From assembly GCF_001883705.2 (NCBI RefSeq), contig NZ_MDEQ02000024.1, positions 47,753-111,752 of the forward strand: a DNA stretch of 64,000 nucleotides. The letters are read 5' to 3'. The stretch is from Burkholderia catarinensis. Its GTDB lineage: Bacteria > Pseudomonadota > Gammaproteobacteria > Burkholderiales > Burkholderiaceae. Positions 35,068 through 42,906 of the stretch are shown piece by piece (the first letter of the stretch is position 1; every line of letters begins with the position of its first letter). A program made the translations under genes and the position numbers. The notes below the pieces were generated by a model that saw only the letters and a list, made by a program, of their open reading frames with translations, was not told the DNA's origin and searched no databases.

Positions 35068-36345
35068 ATGCGCGTCGAACGGGTTCCATACCGCTTAATC
35101 ACTGTCGCGACGGCCGCCGTTTTCCTGGCCGCATGCGGAAAAAAAGAATCGGCGCCGCCGCCGCAAACGCCGGAAGTCGGCGTCGTCACCGTCCAGCCGC
35201 AATCCGTAGCGGTCTTCACCGAACTGCCGGGCCGCACCAGTGCATTCCTCGTTGCGCAGGTGCGCGCTCGGGTCGACGGCATCGTGCTGCGCCGTGAATT
35301 CACCGAAGGCAGCGACGTGAAGGCCGGCCAGCGTCTCTACAAGATCGACCCGGCGCCGTACGTCGCCGCGTTGAACAGCGCGAAGGCGACGCTTGCGAAG
35401 GCGCAGGCGAACCTCGTCACGCAGAACGCGCTGGTCGCGCGCTACAAGGTGCTGGTGGCCGCGAACGCGGTCAGCAAGCAGGACTACGACAACGCGGTGG
35501 CCACGCAAGGGCAGGCCGCGGCGGACGTCGCGGCCGGCAAGGCGGCGGTCGATACCGCGCAGATCAACCTCGGCTACACGGACGTGGTCTCGCCGATCAC
35601 CGGCCGCGTCGGCATTTCGCAAGTGACGCCGGGCGCGTACGTGCAGGCGAGCCAGGCGACGCTGATGTCGACGGTGCAGCAGCTCGATCCCGTGTATGTC
35701 GACCTCACGCAATCGAGCCTCGACGGGCTGAAGCTGCGCCAGGACGTGCAGAGCGGCCGCCTGAAGACGAGCGGCCCGGGCGCGGCGAAGGTGTCGCTGG
35801 TGCTGGAAGACGGCAAGACGTATGCGGAGCCGGGCAAGCTGCAGTTCTCGGACGTGACGGTCGACCAGACCACCGGCTCGGTGACGATCCGCGCGGTCTT
35901 CCCGAACCCGGGCCGCGTGCTGCTGCCGGGGATGTTCGTGCGCGCACGGATCGAGGAAGGCGTGAACGAGAACGCGTTCCTGGTGCCGCAGATCGGCGTC
36001 ACGCATGACCAGAAGGGCCAGGCGATCGCGATGGTGGTGAACGCCAGCAACAAGGTCGAGCCGCGTCCGCTGAAGACGACGGGCATGCAGGGCCAGAACT
36101 GGATCGTCGAAGGCGGCCTGGAAGCAGGCGATCACGTGATCGTGCAGGGCGTCGACAAGGTGCGCCCGGGCGCGACCGTGAAGACCGTCGCGGCACAGCT
36201 CGCACCGGCGGCCGGTGCCGCATCGGGCGTCGCTGCCGTATCCGCCGCGCCGGCTGCCGCCGGTTCCGGCGCCGCTGCCGCTTCCGGTGCTGCCGCATCG
36301 GGCGCCGCGCCGGCGAGCGCTGCCGCTGCTTCGAGCGCGCAATAA
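35068..36345 (+). CDS. bpeA: RND efflux periplasmic adaptor (membrane fusion protein)
   Basis: Adaptor linking the inner-membrane pump and outer-membrane channel; 425 residues. The lipobox FLAAC (Cys about 22) predicts lipid anchoring, followed by KKESAPPPQTPEVG. AcrA-type domains are recognisable: beta-barrel/lipoyl segments around VFTELPGRTSAFLVAQVRARVDGIV and VVSPITGRVGISQVTPGAYV, and a helical hairpin (about 95-165) with AKATLAKAQANL. The membrane-proximal part ends in an unusual Ala/Gly/Ser-rich tail (about 375-425). The ATG has CAGAGGTCGCTCC before it. The pump gene follows after 15 bases. Confidence 0.93.
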   Translation: MRVERVPYRLITVATAAVFLAACGKKESAPPPQTPEVGVVTVQPQSVAVFTELPGRTSAFLVAQVRARVDGIVLRREFTEGSDVKAGQRLYKIDPAPYVAALNSAKATLAKAQANLVTQNALVARYKVLVAANAVSKQDYDNAVATQGQAAADVAAGKAAVDTAQINLGYTDVVSPITGRVGISQVTPGAYVQASQATLMSTVQQLDPVYVDLTQSSLDGLKLRQDVQSGRLKTSGPGAAKVSLVLEDGKTYAEPGKLQFSDVTVDQTTGSVTIRAVFPNPGRVLLPGMFVRARIEEGVNENAFLVPQIGVTHDQKGQAIAMVVNASNKVEPRPLKTTGMQGQNWIVEGGLEAGDHVIVQGVDKVRPGATVKTVAAQLAPAAGAASGVAAVSAAPAAAGSGAAAASGAAASGAAPASAAAASSAQ

Positions 36346-36360
36346 CAGGGAGCCTGTTTC

Positions 36361-39300
36361 ATGGCAAAGTTTTTTATCGATCGCCCGATCTTCGCGTGGG
36401 TGATCGCCATCATCCTGATGCTGGCCGGGATTGCGTCGATCTTCTCGCTGCCGATCTCGCAGTATCCGACGATCGCGCCGCCATCGATCCAGATCACCGC
36501 GAACTATCCGGGCGCTTCCGCGAAGACGGTGGAAGACACGGTGACGCAGGTGATCGAGCAGCAGATGAGCGGTCTCGACAACTTCCTGTACATGTCGTCG
36601 ACGAGTGACGACTCGGGCAACGCGACGATCACGCTGACCTTCGCGCCGGGCACCAACGCCGACATCGCGCAGGTCCAGGTGCAGAACAAGCTGTCGCTCG
36701 CGACGCCGGTTCTGCCGCAGGTCGTGCAGCAGCTCGGTTTGTCGGTGACGAAGTCGAGCAGCAGCTTCCTGCTGGTGCTCGCCTTCAACTCCGAAGACGG
36801 CAGCATGAACAAGTACGACCTCGCGAACTTCGTGGCGTCGCACGTGAAGGATCCGATCAGCCGGTTGAACGGCGTCGGTACCGTCACGCTGTTCGGCTCG
36901 CAGTACGCGATGCGGATCTGGCTCGACCCGACCCGCCTGACGAACTACGGTCTCACGCCGGTCGACGTGTCGACCGCGATCGCCGCACAGAACGTGCAGA
37001 TCGCGGGCGGCCAGATCGGCGGCACGCCGGCGAAGCCGGGCACCGTGCTGCAGGCGACGATCACCGAATCGACGCTGCTGCAGACGCCCGAGCAGTTCGG
37101 CAACATCCTGCTGAAGGTCAACCAGGACGGCTCGCAGGTTCGCCTGAAGGACGTCTCGAAGATCGAACTCGGCGGCGAAAACTACAACTTCGACACGAAG
37201 TACAACGGGCAGCCGACCGCGGCACTCGGCATCCAGCTCGCGACCAACGCGAACGCGCTCGCGACCGCGAAGGCCGTGCGCGCGAAGATCGACGAACTGG
37301 CGCCGTTCTTCCCGCACGGTCTCGTCGTGAAGTATCCGTACGACACGACGCCGTTCGTGAAGCTGTCGATCGAGGAAGTGGTCAAGACGCTGCTCGAAGG
37401 GATCGTGCTCGTGTTCCTCGTGATGTACCTGTTCCTGCAGAACCTGCGGGCGACGATCATCCCGACGATCGCGGTGCCGGTCGTGCTGCTCGGCACGTTC
37501 GCTGTGATGTCGCTGGTCGGCTTCTCGATCAACACGCTGTCGATGTTCGGCCTCGTGCTCGCAATCGGCTTGCTGGTCGACGATGCGATCGTGGTGGTCG
37601 AGAACGTCGAGCGCGTGATGGCGGAAGAGGGCTTGTCACCGAAGGAGGCGACCAAGAAGGCAATGGGACAGATCACCGGCGCGCTTGTCGGCATCGCGCT
37701 CGTACTGTCCGCCGTGTTCGTGCCGGTGGCGTTCTCCGGCGGGTCGGTCGGCGCGATCTATCGTCAGTTCTCGCTGACGATCGTGACGGCGATGGTGCTG
37801 TCGGTGCTGGTCGCGTTGATTCTGACGCCCGCGTTGTGCGCGACGATCCTGAAACCGATCCCGCAAGGGCATCACGAAGAGAAGAAGGGTTTCTTCGGCT
37901 GGTTCAACCGCACGTTCGACAACAGCCGCGACAAGTACCACGTCGGCGTGCACCACGTGATCAAGCGGTCGGGCCGCTGGCTCATCATCTACCTGGTCCT
38001 GATCGTCGCGGTCGGCCTGCTGTTCGTGCGCCTGCCGAAGTCGTTCCTGCCCGATGAAGACCAGGGCCTGATGTTCGTGATCGTGCAGACGCCGTCGGGT
38101 TCGACGCAGGAAACGACCGCGAAGACGCTCGCGAACATTTCCGACTACCTGCTGAAGGACGAGAAGGAAATCGTCGAATCCGCGTTCACGGTCAACGGCT
38201 TCAGCTTCGCGGGCCGCGGCCAGAACTCGGGTCTCGTGTTCGTGCGCCTGAAGGACTACTCGCAGCGTCAGCATGCGAACCAGAAGGTGCAGGCGCTGAT
38301 CGGCCGGATGTTCGGGCGCTACGGCGGCTACAAGGACGCGATCGTGATCCCGTTCAACCCGCCGTCGATTCCTGAACTCGGCACGGCTGCCGGCTTCGAC
38401 TTCGAGCTGACGGACAACGCCGGTCTCGGTCACGACGCGCTGATGGCCGCACGTAACCAGCTGCTCGGGATGGCCTCGAAGGATCCGACGCTGCAGGGCG
38501 TGCGCCCGAACGGCCTGAACGATACGCCGCAGTACAAGGTCGATATCGACCGCGAGAAGGCGAACGCGCTCGGCGTCACGGCGGATGCGATCGACCAGAC
38601 ATTCTCGATCGCGTGGGCGTCGAAGTACGTGAACAACTTCCTCGACGTTGACGGCCGGATCAAGAAGGTCTACGTGCAGTCCGATGCGCCGTTCCGGATG
38701 ACGCCGGAAGACATGAACATCTGGTACGTGCGCAACGGGTCGGGCGGGATGGTGCCGTTCAGCGCGTTCTCGACCGGTCACTGGACGTACGGTTCGCCGA
38801 AGCTCGAGCGCTACAACGGTGTGTCGGCGATGGAAATCCAGGGTCAGGCCGCACCGGGCAAGTCGACCGGCCAGGCGATGACCGCGATGGAAGGAATCGC
38901 GAAGAAGCTGCCGGTCGGTATCGGCTATTCGTGGACGGGCCTGTCGTTCCAGGAAATCCAGTCCGGTTCGCAGGCGCCGATCCTGTACGCGATCTCGATC
39001 CTCGTCGTGTTCCTGTGTCTCGCGGCGCTGTATGAAAGCTGGTCGATCCCGTTCTCGGTGATCATGGTCGTGCCGCTCGGCGTGATCGGTGCGCTGCTCG
39101 CGGCGACGATGCGCGGCCTCGAGAACGACGTGTTCTTCCAGGTCGGCCTGCTGACCACCGTGGGCTTGTCCGCGAAGAACGCGATCCTGATCGTGGAGTT
39201 CGCGCGCGAACTGCAGCAGACGGAGAAGATGGGGCCGATCGAGGCCGCGCTGGAAGCGGCGCGACTGCGGCTGCGTCCGATCCTGATGACGTCGCTCGCG

Positions 39301-39561
39301 TTCATTCTCGGCGTGATGCCGCTCGCGATCAGCAACGGCGCGGGTTCGGCGAGCCAGCACGCGATCGGCACGGGCGTGATCGGCGGGATGATCACGGCGA
39401 CGTTCCTCGCGATCTTCATGATCCCGATGTTCTTCGTGAAGATCCGCGGGATCTTCAGCGGCGAGAAGGAAGACGTCGACGAGGCGCTGCGCCTGGCTCA
39501 GGAGCACTCGCGCCACGAAGAGAAGCCGGGCAACGGCGACCAAGGCAACAAGGGACAGTGA
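36361..39561 (+). CDS. bpeB: RND multidrug efflux permease (HAE1 type)
   Basis: Inner-membrane proton-driven drug exporter of the AcrB/MexB type; 1,066 residues, the HAE1 family length. It begins MAKFFIDRPIFAWVIAIILMLAG, a family hallmark. Transmembrane helix 4 contains GLVLAIGLLVDDAIVVVENVERVM (about 400-423) with the proton-relay Asp pair, and the later helices include GLSAKNAILIVEFA (about 938-951) with the relay Lys. Large periplasmic loops (about 30-335 and 555-870) hold the porter and docking domains. The stop overlaps the outer-membrane gene start by one base. Confidence 0.96.
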   Translation: MAKFFIDRPIFAWVIAIILMLAGIASIFSLPISQYPTIAPPSIQITANYPGASAKTVEDTVTQVIEQQMSGLDNFLYMSSTSDDSGNATITLTFAPGTNADIAQVQVQNKLSLATPVLPQVVQQLGLSVTKSSSSFLLVLAFNSEDGSMNKYDLANFVASHVKDPISRLNGVGTVTLFGSQYAMRIWLDPTRLTNYGLTPVDVSTAIAAQNVQIAGGQIGGTPAKPGTVLQATITESTLLQTPEQFGNILLKVNQDGSQVRLKDVSKIELGGENYNFDTKYNGQPTAALGIQLATNANALATAKAVRAKIDELAPFFPHGLVVKYPYDTTPFVKLSIEEVVKTLLEGIVLVFLVMYLFLQNLRATIIPTIAVPVVLLGTFAVMSLVGFSINTLSMFGLVLAIGLLVDDAIVVVENVERVMAEEGLSPKEATKKAMGQITGALVGIALVLSAVFVPVAFSGGSVGAIYRQFSLTIVTAMVLSVLVALILTPALCATILKPIPQGHHEEKKGFFGWFNRTFDNSRDKYHVGVHHVIKRSGRWLIIYLVLIVAVGLLFVRLPKSFLPDEDQGLMFVIVQTPSGSTQETTAKTLANISDYLLKDEKEIVESAFTVNGFSFAGRGQNSGLVFVRLKDYSQRQHANQKVQALIGRMFGRYGGYKDAIVIPFNPPSIPELGTAAGFDFELTDNAGLGHDALMAARNQLLGMASKDPTLQGVRPNGLNDTPQYKVDIDREKANALGVTADAIDQTFSIAWASKYVNNFLDVDGRIKKVYVQSDAPFRMTPEDMNIWYVRNGSGGMVPFSAFSTGHWTYGSPKLERYNGVSAMEIQGQAAPGKSTGQAMTAMEGIAKKLPVGIGYSWTGLSFQEIQSGSQAPILYAISILVVFLCLAALYESWSIPFSVIMVVPLGVIGALLAATMRGLENDVFFQVGLLTTVGLSAKNAILIVEFARELQQTEKMGPIEAALEAARLRLRPILMTSLAFILGVMPLAISNGAGSASQHAIGTGVIGGMITATFLAIFMIPMFFVKIRGIFSGEKEDVDEALRLAQEHSRHEEKPGNGDQGNKGQ

Positions 39562-41084
39562 TGATGCAAAAACACGCTTTGACTGCAATCGCGGTCGCGC
39601 TCTTTGCCACGGGCTGCACGATGGCGCCGCACTACAAGCGGCCCGACGCACCTGTCGCGCAGGCGTACCCGGCCGGCGGCGTCTACGCGACGCAGCCGGG
39701 TTCGGCCGGCGCGCGCAGCGCGAACGGCCAGGCGGCCACCGTTATCGGCTGGCGCGAGTTCTTCGTCGATCCGCGCCTGCAGCGGCTGATCGAGATCGCG
39801 CTGAAGAACAACCGCGACCTGCGCGTGTCGGTGCTGAACATCGAGGCGGCGCGCGCGCAGTACCAGATCACGCGCGCGGGCCTGTTCCCGACGCTCGACG
39901 CGACCGGGACGGGCAACATCCAGCGCGTGCCGGCCGGCGTGTCGACGAGCGGGGCGCCGCTGATCTCGCGCACCTACAACGTCGGACTCTCGGCGTCATG
40001 GGAGCTCGACCTGTTCGGCCGCGTGCAGAGCCTGAAGGACCAGGCGCTCGCGCAGTACCTGTCGACCGCGTATGCGCGGCAGGCGTCGGAGATCTCGCTG
40101 GTGTCGCAGGTGGCCGATCAATACCTGACGCTGCTGTCGACCGACGATCTGCTGCAGGTCACGGAGAACACGCTGAAGTCCGCGCAGGACTCGTACAACC
40201 TGACGAAGCTGCAGTTCGACAACGGCACGGGCTCCGAGCTCGAGCTGCGTCAGTCGCAGACGGTGGTCGAGACGGCGCTCGCGAACCAGCAGGCGCAGGC
40301 ACGCGCCCGCGCGCAGGCGCTGAATGCGCTGGTGCTGCTGGTCGGCGAGCCGCTGCCGGACGACCTGCCGGCGGGCATGCCGCTCGACGCGCAGAACCTG
40401 CTGACGGATGTGCCGCCCGGGTTGCCGTCGGACCTGCTGACGCGTCGTCCGGACGTGATGCAGGCCGAGCAGACGCTGCTGGCCGCGAACGCGAACATCG
40501 GCGCGGCGCGCGCGGCGTTCTTCCCGAAGATCTCGCTGACGGCGGCGTTCGGCACCGCGAGCCCGACGCTGGGCGGGCTGTTCAAGGCCGGCACGGCGGC
40601 GTGGTCGTTCGCGCCGAACATTGCGGTGCCGATCTTCGAGGGCGGGCAGAACATCGCGAACCTCGATCTCGCGCACGTGCAGAAGCGCATCGAGATCGCG
40701 AACTACGAGAAGGCGATCCAGTCGGCGTTCCGCGAAGTGTCGGACGGGTTGGCCGCACGCGGCACGTACGACCAGCAGATCGCGGCGCTGGAGCGCAACG
40801 AGCACGCGCAGCAGCGACGTTTCGACCTGTCGGACCTGCGCTACAAGAACGGTGTCGACAGCTACCTGTCGGTGCTGACCGCGCAGACGGACCTGTACTC
40901 GGCGCAGCAGTCGCTGATCAGCGCGCGCCTGGCACGCTGGACGAGCCTGGTCGACCTGTACCGTGCGCTCGGCGGCGGGTGGGTGCAGCGGGCCGGCGAG
41001 ACGCCGCGCGCGCCGGACGCACCGGTCGACTACGACAAGGCGGCCGCCCCGGCTGCCGCGTCGGCAGCGGCAGAGAACGGGTAA
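39561..41084 (+). CDS. oprB: RND efflux outer-membrane factor (OprM/NodT type)
   Basis: TolC-type trimeric outer-membrane channel subunit; 507 residues. The signal peptide ends in the lipobox FATGC (Cys about 18). The OEP domain repeats are clear: ALKNNRDLRVSVLNIEAARAQYQI (about 75-98), LSASWELDLFGRV (about 140) and VDLTRRPDVMQ-like LLTRRPDVMQAEQTLLAANANIGAARAAFFPKIS (about 294-327). A helix pair near the C-terminus ends before an Ala-rich tail. The start may be ATG 39561 (overlapping the pump stop by one base) or ATG 39564. It completes a full tripartite pump. Confidence 0.93.
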   Translation: MMQKHALTAIAVALFATGCTMAPHYKRPDAPVAQAYPAGGVYATQPGSAGARSANGQAATVIGWREFFVDPRLQRLIEIALKNNRDLRVSVLNIEAARAQYQITRAGLFPTLDATGTGNIQRVPAGVSTSGAPLISRTYNVGLSASWELDLFGRVQSLKDQALAQYLSTAYARQASEISLVSQVADQYLTLLSTDDLLQVTENTLKSAQDSYNLTKLQFDNGTGSELELRQSQTVVETALANQQAQARARAQALNALVLLVGEPLPDDLPAGMPLDAQNLLTDVPPGLPSDLLTRRPDVMQAEQTLLAANANIGAARAAFFPKISLTAAFGTASPTLGGLFKAGTAAWSFAPNIAVPIFEGGQNIANLDLAHVQKRIEIANYEKAIQSAFREVSDGLAARGTYDQQIAALERNEHAQQRRFDLSDLRYKNGVDSYLSVLTAQTDLYSAQQSLISARLARWTSLVDLYRALGGGWVQRAGETPRAPDAPVDYDKAAAPAAASAAAENG

Positions 41085-41133
41085 GCACGACGAACGGCAG
41101 GCGCGGGCAGCCGCGCCTGTCCGCAAAAAACGA

Positions 41134-41168
41134 AACGCCACGGACGAAAGTCCGTGGCGTTTTCTTTT
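41134..41168. terminator. bidirectional intrinsic terminator
   Basis: AACGCCACGGAC pairs with GTCCGTGGCGTT around GAAA. The plus side continues TTTCTTTT; the minus side reads GGCGTTTCGTTTTTT. It therefore can end both the pump operon and the converging dienelactone hydrolase gene. Confidence 0.92.
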
Positions 41169-41206
41169 GTGCTGTCGTCCGCGTCGGAAGCGGCGCTACG
41201 TTACCC

Positions 41207-41914
41207 CTACTTCGCCCAAAGCGTGCGGCCGAAGAAGGTGAGCGTACGATCCCAGGCGATTTGCGACCACACCGGATCGAACTGCGTGCCGGCGATCCGG
41301 CCGGGGCCGACGGCCGTTTCATTTGCGAACGCATGATGCGCGAGATAGCGATGGAATTCGAAACCGACCTTCGCATCGGTCAGCTTCTTCTCCAGCGCAT
41401 CGACCTGGTCGATCGTAAAGAACGCATCCTGCGTGCCCCAGTGACCCATCAGCGGCACCTTGAGCTTGGCCGGATCGATGTAGTCGAGCGGCGGCAGGCC
41501 GTACCACGTGACGCCCGCGTCCGCATCGGCGAACTGCAGCGACAGCAGCGTGAGGGCGCCGCCCATGCAGTAGCCCGTCACCGCGACTCGCGAAGCAAGC
41601 GTCTTCAGGTACGTGACGGCGCCGGGAATGTCCTGCGACGCGGCGTCGCCGAAATCGAGCCCGGTCATCAGGTGGTGTGCTTCTTCTTCCTCGACCGTCG
41701 ACTTGCCGCGATACAGGTCCGGCACGAGCGCGAAGTAACCGCAGCGCGCGAGGCGATCCGCGACGCCGCGGATCTGGTCGTTCAGCCCCCACCATTCCTG
41801 GATGACGACGACCGCGGGTGCGCCTTCGGTCTGTGCCGGCGTGGCGAGATAGCCCTGCAGTTCCTGGCCGTCCGGGCGGCGAAACGTGATCATGGAACCG
41901 GATGTTTGAGACAT
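41207..41914 (-). CDS. dienelactone hydrolase family protein
   Basis: A 235-residue alpha/beta hydrolase of the dienelactone hydrolase family. The nucleophile elbow GYCMGG has Cys (about residue 118), and the acid and His lie in HWGTQDAFFTIDQV and LAHHAFANE. The N-terminal VVIQEWWGLNDQIRGVADRLA pattern is typical. DLH enzymes open dienelactone rings in chlorocatechol degradation, but no catabolic genes are nearby, so another ester substrate is more likely. ATG at 41914 has AAGGAGCGGTTTC before it; a frame open to 42106 is not used. The start codon is separated from the pump genes by a bidirectional terminator downstream of both. Confidence 0.9.
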   Translation of the reverse strand: MSQTSGSMITFRRPDGQELQGYLATPAQTEGAPAVVVIQEWWGLNDQIRGVADRLARCGYFALVPDLYRGKSTVEEEEAHHLMTGLDFGDAASQDIPGAVTYLKTLASRVAVTGYCMGGALTLLSLQFADADAGVTWYGLPPLDYIDPAKLKVPLMGHWGTQDAFFTIDQVDALEKKLTDAKVGFEFHRYLAHHAFANETAVGPGRIAGTQFDPVWSQIAWDRTLTFFGRTLWAK

Positions 41915-42102
41915 GAAACCGCTCCTTTTCGAAAAATGCGCCGAGTGCGGCATCGGGCCGGCCAGCGGGCATCGTGGTTCCGCTCGCGTTCGTTTCGGCC
42001 GATGCCGATCACGCGGCCATTCTATGCGCAAACACCGGCGGCTTGCGTGAACGGCGCCGCGCGGCACGCGCTCGGCTCCGGGAGCGGACGACCGAAAAGC
42101 AA

Positions 42103-42141
42103 ACACCCCAAAGGCCGGATCGAAATCCAGCCTTCGGGGTG
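42103..42141 (-). terminator. intrinsic terminator after DUF4148 gene
   Basis: CACCCCGAAGGC pairs, with one mismatch, with GCCTTTGGGGTG on the minus strand. It is followed by TTTGCTTTTCGG, about 60 bases after the DUF4148 stop. Confidence 0.8.
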
Positions 42142-42204
42142 CAGTTCAGAGCGGGGTGTTTCGTTTGCCGCGCGCGTATCGGAATACGCGGGCGCATGCC
42201 CGGC

Positions 42205-42516
42205 TTACTGGCCGAAATAGACGGAGTCGCGGCCAGCCTGCTTGACCGCGATCGTGCGGCCGGCACGCACGCCGGCGGCAGCTTGCGCGCCGTAACCGGT
42301 TTCATCGGCGTTCGTCACGCGGGCCTGTGCGGTCTGCAGCGCACGCGGGTAATACTGGTCGGAGACTTCGGGCTTGTAGCCGGCCTGTTCGAGCTGGACG
42401 AGTTCCGCACGTACCTGGGCACGCGTCAGCTGGCCCGACGGGTTCGATTGTGCGAATGCGCCGTACGAGGCGGACAGGGCGGTTGCGGCGACGGCAGCGT
42501 AGATGAACGACTTCAT
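42205..42516 (-). CDS. DUF4148 exported protein
   Basis: A 103-residue protein with a signal peptide (SFIYAAVAATALSASYGAFAQ, cleavage near residue 23). The mature segment LTRAQVRAELVQLEQAGYKP followed by DQYYPRALQTAQARV is the DUF4148 signature, a family abundant in Burkholderia with no established function. The C-terminus is VRAGRTIAVKQAGRDSVYFGQ. The start has GGAGGTCATC before it, a strong ribosome binding site. A hairpin (GTAACG/CGTTAC at 42578-42593) lies in its upstream region. It ends with its own terminator, so it is monocistronic. Confidence 0.92.
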   Translation of the reverse strand: MKSFIYAAVAATALSASYGAFAQSNPSGQLTRAQVRAELVQLEQAGYKPEVSDQYYPRALQTAQARVTNADETGYGAQAAAGVRAGRTIAVKQAGRDSVYFGQ

Positions 42517-42577
42517 GATGACCTCCGGTTCTGTTGATTTCGCGCTTCGCTTGTTGCGTTCAGCGGTTGATTGCATC

Positions 42578-42593
42578 GTAACGATCGCGTTAC
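42578..42593. repeat. 6-bp inverted repeat upstream of the DUF4148 gene
   Basis: GTAACG and CGTTAC flank ATCG, 62 bases upstream of the DUF4148 start codon. It might be an operator half-site pair. No protein can be named. Confidence 0.35.
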
Positions 42594-42801
42594 CGGTCGG
42601 AAATACGTGCTGCAGCGAATCATTATTGCAACTGGGTAAACGATCCGCGTGGCAAGCGTTTTTGTCTGATGATTGTGGGCGTGCCGCAGGGTGGGTCTGG
42701 CCTTGGGGGAGAGATATTGCCGATCGGCCTGCGGACGCGGGATGAACGGTTGAATCGTATTCCGAAGTATTGCGGCAGGGCCGCCGGCGGCTCATTGGGC
42801 A
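42594..42801. other. intergenic region, no gene recognised
   Basis: About 200 bases between the DUF4148 upstream region and the small ORF below the giant gene. The segment around 42600-42650 is AT-richer than its surroundings, consistent with the DUF4148 promoter; no matching -35/-10 pair was convincing. Confidence 0.4.
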
Positions 42802-42906
42802 TCACGCGGTCAGGGTCGCCTGCCGCTTCCGGTATTCGGCCGGCGTGATCCGGTCGTTCGCGTGGGCCGGCTGAGCGCGGACGGCCGGCCGCGCATCAGC
42901 CGACAT
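42802..42906 (-). CDS. 34-residue ORF overlapping the 3' end of the giant gene, possible gene remnant
   Basis: An ATG inside the last codons of the 1,654-residue gene opens a 34-residue frame ending DRITPAEYRKRQATLTA. The Pro-Ala-Glu-Tyr motif with basic neighbours resembles the C-terminus of some IS3-type transposases and DNA-binding proteins. The similarity is short and could be chance. No ribosome binding site is seen apart from coupling to the upstream gene. It could be a real small gene, an insertion-sequence fragment, or nothing. Confidence 0.25.
   Translation of the reverse strand: MSADARPAVRAQPAHANDRITPAEYRKRQATLTA

Noticed and set aside
41207..41914. Chlorocatechol degradation gene cluster inferred from the dienelactone hydrolase
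   Set aside because: No other catechol-pathway gene is nearby; the family is broad and often unrelated to aromatic catabolism.
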